Shown here: positions 59,978-64,000 of the stretch, piece by piece
How the letters are laid out: each line of letters begins with the position of its first letter
How positions within the stretch are numbered: position 1 is the stretch's first letter
Assembly: GCF_039542055.1 (NCBI RefSeq)
Contig: NZ_BAABHK010000001.1
Coordinates: forward strand, 930,001-994,000
Length of the DNA stretch: 64,000 nucleotides
From: Actinoallomurus vinaceus
GTDB lineage: Bacteria; Actinomycetota; Actinomycetes; Streptosporangiales; Streptosporangiaceae
Direction: 5' to 3'
Made by a program: the position numbers and the translations under genes
Notes under the pieces: generated by a model
Databases searched by the model: none
The model's input: only the letters and a program-made list of their open reading frames with translations
Told to the model about the DNA's origin: nothing

Positions 59978-60199
59978 ATGCCCAAAAAAGAAGGGGCCAT
60001 CGAGATCGAAGGCACCGTCGTCGAGTCACTCCCGAACGCCATGTTCCGGGTGGAGCTCGACAACGGGCACAAGGTGCTCGCCCACATCAGCGGAAAGATG
60101 CGGATGCACTACATCCGTATCCTGCCCGATGACCGCGTCGTCGTGGAGCTGAGCCCCTACGACCTCACGCGCGGTCGGATCGTCTACCGCTACAAGTAA
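59978..60199 (+). CDS. infA: Translation initiation factor IF-1
   Basis: A 73-residue OB-fold factor that occupies the A site during initiation. EGAIEIEGTVVESLPNAMFRVELDNGHKVLAHISGKMR is the family sequence. GGAGG lies just before the ATG. Length standard. Confidence 0.98.
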   Translation: MPKKEGAIEIEGTVVESLPNAMFRVELDNGHKVLAHISGKMRMHYIRILPDDRVVVELSPYDLTRGRIVYRYK

Positions 60200-60318
60200 C
60201 CACCCACTGGGGTTGCCTTCCCCGCGTATAGTCGGTTGGTGAGCGGCTTCGGCAGTGATGCCGTCGTGGCTTGCCTGCGACTCGGCAGCGCGGGGGTGAC
60301 CCTGCAAGAGGAGACCCA

Positions 60319-60432
60319 GTGAAGGTCAAGCCGAGCGTCAAGAAGATCTGCAGCAAGTGCCGCGTCATCCGTCGGCACGGCCGGGTCATGGTCATCTGCG
60401 ATGACCCGCGCCACAAGCAGCGTCAGGGCTGA
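60319..60432 (+). CDS. rpmJ: 50S ribosomal protein L36
   Basis: A 37-residue protein (MKVKPSVKKICSKCRVIRR and on to HKQRQG). The zinc ligands C11, C14, C27 and H32 are present, so this is the zinc form. The GTG at 60319 follows AAGAGGAG. It is 119 bp after infA. Confidence 0.96.
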   Translation: MKVKPSVKKICSKCRVIRRHGRVMVICDDPRHKQRQG

Positions 60433-60443
60433 CGTACAACACA

Positions 60444-60604
60444 GCCGCGCCATTCACACGACGTGACATGGCGCGGCCGGACATATTCCGACGTTCCGCG
60501 GCTCCCGTGAGGGAGCGACCCCCGGTCGGAGGCCGGGGCCCCACCCGGGCAGGGGCGGGGATGCGGTGCGCAGACCTCCGTGAAACAGAAGGGAACTGCC
60601 CGAG
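60444..60604 (+). promoter_or_regulatory. Structured leader of the alpha operon
   Basis: Three hairpins in a row: GCCGCGCCAT/ATGGCGCGGC (60444-60477, 14-base loop), GCTCCC-GTGA-GGGAGC (60501-60516, GNRA loop) and CCCCGG/CCGGGG (60520-60538). S4, encoded two genes further on, represses this operon in E. coli through the leader; whether this structure has that role is open. Confidence 0.5.
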
Positions 60605-60985
60605 ATGGCACGCCTCCTCGGCGTCGACCTCCCGCGCGAAAAGCGCCTCGAGGTCGCTCTCACCTACATCTTCGGCATCGGCCGTACCCGTGCCCTCGAG
60701 ACGCTGAAGGAAACCGGTATCAACGGTGACCGTCGGGTCCACGAGCTCGGTGACGACGAGCTGATCCAGCTCCGTGACTGGATCGAGGCCAACTACCGGA
60801 TCGAGGGCGACCTGCGCCGCGAGATCCAGGCCGACATCCGTCGCAAGATCGAGATCGGCTGCTACCAGGGTGTCCGGCACCGTCGCGGCCTGCCGGTGCA
60901 CGGTCAGCGGACGCAGACCAACGCGCGTACGCGCAAGGGCAAGAAGAAGACGGTCGCCGGCAAGAAGAAGGCCGGCAAGAAGTAG
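60605..60985 (+). CDS. rpsM: 30S ribosomal protein S13
   Basis: A 126-residue 30S head protein. RLLGVDLPREKRLEVALTYIFGIGRTRA starts it; RHRRGLPVHGQRTQTNARTRKGKKK is the C-terminal tail reaching the P-site tRNA. Confidence 0.98.
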   Translation: MARLLGVDLPREKRLEVALTYIFGIGRTRALETLKETGINGDRRVHELGDDELIQLRDWIEANYRIEGDLRREIQADIRRKIEIGCYQGVRHRRGLPVHGQRTQTNARTRKGKKKTVAGKKKAGKK

Positions 60986-61046
60986 TAGTCCTCGGCCCCC
61001 CGCCCGGGGCCGACGGATCGACGACCTCCAGGAGACTTGAGAGCAG

Positions 61047-61448
61047 ATGCCGCCAAAGAGCCGCCAAGGCGCCAAGAAGGTGCGCCGCAAGGAAAAGAAG
61101 AACGTCGCTCACGGGCATGCCCACATCAAGAGCACGTTCAACAACACGATCGTCACGATCACGGACCCCGTGGGCGCCGTGATCGCTTGGGCCAGCGCCG
61201 GTCACGTGGGCTTCAAGGGCTCGCGTAAGTCGACGCCGTTCGCCGCTCAGATGGCGGCCGAGGCCGCCGCGCGCCGCGCCATGGAGCACGGCATGCGCAA
61301 GGTCGACGTCTTCGTGAAGGGCCCGGGCTCGGGCCGCGAGACCGCGATCCGGTCGCTGCAGGCGACCGGCCTCGAGGTCGGTTCCATCCAGGACGTCACC
61401 CCGGTGCCGCACAACGGCTGCCGTCCGCCGAAGCGCCGCCGCGTCTGA
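61047..61448 (+). CDS. rpsK: 30S ribosomal protein S11
   Basis: A 133-residue platform protein. HIKSTFNNTIVTITDPVGAVIAWASAGHVGFKGSRKSTPFAAQMAAEAAA and HNGCRPPKRRRV are signatures. A 61-bp gap with an 8-bp hairpin separates it from rpsM. Confidence 0.98.
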   Translation: MPPKSRQGAKKVRRKEKKNVAHGHAHIKSTFNNTIVTITDPVGAVIAWASAGHVGFKGSRKSTPFAAQMAAEAAARRAMEHGMRKVDVFVKGPGSGRETAIRSLQATGLEVGSIQDVTPVPHNGCRPPKRRRV

Positions 61449-61465
61449 GTTAGGGAAGAAGAGAG

Positions 61466-62095
61466 ATGGCTCGATACACCGGCGCCGACTGCAAGCTGTG
61501 CCGCCGCGAGAAGATGAAGCTGTTCCTCAAGGGCAGCAAGTGCGAGGGCCCGAAGTGCCCGATCGAGATCCGGCCGTACCCGCCGGGTGAGCACGGTCGT
61601 GGCCGTCCCAAGGAGAGCGAGCACATGCTCCAGCTCCGGGAGAAGCAGAAGGCCCGTCGCATCTACGGCGTCCTCGAGGCGCAGTTCGTCAACTACTACA
61701 AGGAGGCGAACCGCCGGACGGGCAAGACGGGTGACAACCTGCTGAGCCTGCTCGAGCGCCGCCTCGACAACGTGGTCTACCGCGCGGGCTTCGCCAAGAG
61801 CCGCGACATGGCCCGTCAGCTGGTCAAGCACGGTCACTTCCTGGTCAACGGCAGGAAGGTCGACATCCCGTCGTACCGCGTCAGCGAGCGCGACATCATC
61901 GAGGTGCGCCAGAAGTCCCTCGAGGACACGCCGTTCGTGGTGGCGCGCGCCGAGGTCGGCGAGCGTCCGGTCCCGGCGTGGATCGAGGTCGTGCCCGACC
62001 GGATGCGCATCCTCGTGCACTCCATGCCGGTCCGTCAGCACATCGACGCGCCGGTCCAGGAGCAGCTCATCGTCGAGTGGTACGCCAAGCGCTGA
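61466..62095 (+). CDS. rpsD: 30S ribosomal protein S4, zinc-binding type
   Basis: A 209-residue primary 16S-binding protein. The N-terminus has CKLCRREKMKLFLKGSKCEGPKC, the four-Cys zinc form. The S4 RNA-binding domain follows (LDNVVYRAGFAKSRDMARQLVKHGHFLVNGRKVDIPSY). ATG 18 bp after rpsK. Confidence 0.98.
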   Translation: MARYTGADCKLCRREKMKLFLKGSKCEGPKCPIEIRPYPPGEHGRGRPKESEHMLQLREKQKARRIYGVLEAQFVNYYKEANRRTGKTGDNLLSLLERRLDNVVYRAGFAKSRDMARQLVKHGHFLVNGRKVDIPSYRVSERDIIEVRQKSLEDTPFVVARAEVGERPVPAWIEVVPDRMRILVHSMPVRQHIDAPVQEQLIVEWYAKR

Positions 62096-62186
62096 CCACT
62101 CGTGCGGGCGCACGCCCCCTGGCGTGCGCCCCGCAGTGCGAGATCGCGGCAGTCATATAGCGGGCGCCGCGGGAAGGAAGTAAGAA

Positions 62187-63200
62187 ATGCTCATCGCACA
62201 GCGACCGACCCTCACCGAGGAGCAGGTCGACGAGTTCCGGTCGCGGTTCACGATCGAGCCGCTGGAGCCGGGCTTCGGCTACACCATCGGCAACTCGCTC
62301 CGCCGTACGCTCCTGTCCTCCATCCCGGGTGCCGCGGTCACCAGCATCCGGATCGAGGGCGTTCTGCACGAGTTCTCCACGATCCCGGGGGTCAAGGAGG
62401 ATGTCACCGACATCATCCTGAACCTCAAGGAGCTCGTCGTCTCCTCCGAGCACGACGAGCCGGTCGTGATGTACCTCCGCAAGCAGGGCCCCGGTGAGGT
62501 CACCGCCGCCGACATCGCGCCGCCGGCCGGTGTCGAGGTGCACAACCCCGAGCTGCACATCGCCACGCTGAACAACAAGGCGAAGCTGGAGATGGAGCTC
62601 ACCGTGGAGCGTGGCCGTGGCTACGTCTCCGCTGCCCAGAACAAGCAGCCGGGTCAGGAGATCGGGCGCGTTCCCATCGACTCGATCTACTCCCCGGTGC
62701 TGAAGGTCACCTACAAGGTCGAGGCGACGCGTGTCGAGCAGCGCACCGACTTCGACCGGCTGATCGTCGACGTCGAGACCAAGCCCGCGATGCTGCCGCG
62801 CGACGCGGTGGCGAGCGCCGGCAAGACCCTGGTCGAGCTGTTCGGCCTGGCCCGGGAGCTCAACGTCGAGGCCGAGGGCATCGACATGGGCCCGTCGCCG
62901 ACGGACGCCGCGCTCGCGGCGGACCTGGCGCTGCCGATCGAGGAGCTCAACCTCACGGTCCGGTCCTACAACTGCCTCAAGCGCGAGGGCATCCACACCG
63001 TGGGTGAGCTCGTGGCCCGCAGCGAGCAGGACCTCCTCGACATCCGCAACTTCGGTGCCAAGTCGATCGAAGAGGTCAAGCAGAAGCTCAACGACATGGG
63101 CCTCACGCTGAAGGACTCCCCGCCCGGGTTCGACCCGACCGCGGCGGCCGACGCCTACGGCGACGAGGACCAGAGCTACGCGGAGACCGAGCAGTACTAA
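62187..63200 (+). CDS. rpoA: DNA-directed RNA polymerase subunit alpha
   Basis: A 337-residue assembly subunit. The N-terminal domain (FTIEPLEPGFGYTIGNSLRRTLLSSIPGAAV) dimerises and binds beta and beta-prime; the C-terminal domain (about 250-320, with LNLTVRSYNCLKREGIHTVGEL and LLDIRNFGAKSIEEVK) binds promoter DNA and activators. An 11-bp hairpin at 62106-62131 lies in the gap before it. Confidence 0.99.
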   Translation: MLIAQRPTLTEEQVDEFRSRFTIEPLEPGFGYTIGNSLRRTLLSSIPGAAVTSIRIEGVLHEFSTIPGVKEDVTDIILNLKELVVSSEHDEPVVMYLRKQGPGEVTAADIAPPAGVEVHNPELHIATLNNKAKLEMELTVERGRGYVSAAQNKQPGQEIGRVPIDSIYSPVLKVTYKVEATRVEQRTDFDRLIVDVETKPAMLPRDAVASAGKTLVELFGLARELNVEAEGIDMGPSPTDAALAADLALPIEELNLTVRSYNCLKREGIHTVGELVARSEQDLLDIRNFGAKSIEEVKQKLNDMGLTLKDSPPGFDPTAAADAYGDEDQSYAETEQY

Positions 63201-63328
63201 TCATTTCGGTCGCGGGCGGTCCCCAGGGGCCGCCCGTGGTCAACGACACTCGGTGAGGCGCACCGCCTCGCCGGACCGACACCGGTACCTGGTACGGCCG
63301 GTGCGGGTTGAAACAAGGAGAGGGATTC

Positions 63329-63841
63329 ATGCCCACGCCCACCAAGGGCCCTCGTCTCGGCGGCAGCCCGTCGCACCAGCGGCTGATCCTGGCGAACCTC
63401 GCCACGGCCCTGTTCGAGCACGGTCGCATCACGACGACCGAGGCCAAGGCCCGGCGGCTGCGTCCGCTGGCGGAGAAGCTGATCACCAAGGCCAAGCGCG
63501 GTGACCTCGCCGCGCGGCGCCAGGTCCTCTCCGTCGTGCAGGACAAGGGCGTCGTCCACACGCTCTTCACCGAGATCGGCCCGCGGTTCGAGAACCGTCC
63601 GGGCGGCTACACCCGGATCACCAAGCTCGGCCCGCGTAAGGGCGACAACGCCCCGATGGCACTGATCGAGCTGGTGGAGGAGGCCGCGGCGTCCGCGGTG
63701 ACCACCCGGACGACGGCCGCTCCGGCCACGGAGGCCCCGGCGCCCGCCGCCGAGGAGACCGAGGAGACCCCGGCAGCGGCGGCCGAGGAGCCGGCGGCGG
63801 AGGCTCCGGCCGACGAGACCGAGGCCGACGAGAAGAAGTAG
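63329..63841 (+). CDS. rplQ: 50S ribosomal protein L17 with acidic Ala-rich tail
   Basis: A 170-residue protein; the core (LGGSPSHQRLILANLATALFEHGRITTTEAKARRLRPLAEKLI) ends near residue 117. A roughly 53-residue tail of Ala, Glu, Pro and Thr follows, common in actinobacterial L17. AAGGAGAGGG precedes the ATG at 63329. Confidence 0.97.
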   Translation: MPTPTKGPRLGGSPSHQRLILANLATALFEHGRITTTEAKARRLRPLAEKLITKAKRGDLAARRQVLSVVQDKGVVHTLFTEIGPRFENRPGGYTRITKLGPRKGDNAPMALIELVEEAAASAVTTRTTAAPATEAPAPAAEETEETPAAAAEEPAAEAPADETEADEKK

Positions 63842-63857
63842 CCGTCGTTCGCAACAA

Positions 63858-63888
63858 AGCCCGCCGTGCCCCTACGGGACGGCGGGCT
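63858..63888 (+). terminator. Terminator of the alpha operon
   Basis: AGCCCGCCGT/ACGGCGGGCT with an inner CCC/GGG and a short loop, 17 bp after rplQ, followed by CGTTGTTTG. Confidence 0.85.
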
Positions 63889-64000
63889 CGTTGTTTGAAA
63901 GACTTGTGTCCGACCTGCTCTTCCGCCCGACGGCGGGAGGCTGGACCGATCATGAAGGGGACGCCGGTGGACCGTTGCGCCGCACGTGCGTGTGGCCGCG
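63889..64000 (+). other. Window end, possible start of a downstream gene
   Basis: An ATG at 63952 opens a frame (MKGTPVDRCAARACGR) that stays open to the edge. Too little sequence to identify; truA often follows rplQ in actinobacteria, but nothing here proves it. Confidence 0.2.

Overview
The window is a high-GC chromosomal segment from an actinobacterium. Codon use is strongly G/C at third positions, starts are often GTG or TTG, ribosomal protein S14 is the zinc type, L33 and L36 carry cysteine pairs, and the order tRNA-Thr, tRNA-Met, rpmG, hadA, hadB ... tRNA-Trp, secE, nusG, rplK, rplA is the actinobacterial one. An mce operon between rplL and rpoB and the overall gene set suggest a Streptosporangiales or Thermomonosporaceae-type organism (an Actinomadura or Actinoallomurus relative); that placement is inference, not proof.

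Layout. 1-280: 5' end of a secreted hydrolase (minus strand) with an apparent frameshift. 537-3125: tRNA-Thr, tRNA-Met, rpmG, the hydroxyacyl-ACP dehydratase pair hadA-hadB, and murB, coupled by overlapping stop and start codons. 3129-5110: an acetyltransferase and an adenosine-deaminase-family gene (minus). 5271-7584: a possible signalling module of an exported LPK-repeat protein, a SigE-family ECF sigma factor and a one-pass membrane protein; the two outer proteins share a C-terminal domain. 7827-9029: an aspartate aminotransferase (minus). 9201-15227: tRNA-Trp, secE, nusG, rplK, rplA, two paralogous lipoproteins, then rplJ-rplL behind a leader with an attenuator-like hairpin. 15306-15926: an unknown gene (minus). 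16336-26283: a ten-gene mce lipid-import operon with an ATPase, two permeases, five (not six) MCE proteins and two Mce-associated proteins. 26639-36734: rpoB, rpoC and a large Pro/Gln/Gly/Tyr-rich tail-anchored protein. 37193-41462: the str operon (rpsL, rpsG, fusA, tuf). 41565-51096: the S10 and spc operons. 51254-54074: secY, adk, map. 54183-59668: accessory genes, namely a membrane protein, a DUF1707 protein, an S53 peptidase-like lipoprotein, and a GntR-ABC ATPase-ABC permease operon. 59978-63841: infA, rpmJ, rpsM, rpsK, rpsD, rpoA, rplQ.

Most genes build the ribosome, RNA polymerase and Sec translocon, in compact operons separated by strong hairpins. Accessory envelope functions (mce import, lipoproteins, sigma module, ABC exporter) sit in the gaps between these operons. 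Points worth a second look are the sigma-flanking pair with a shared domain, the five-MCE operon with an upstream CAAG-CG-CTTG palindrome, unusual residues in the rifampicin region of RpoB, structured RNA between translation and transcription genes, and a 15-codon coupled mini-ORF between rplR and rpsE.
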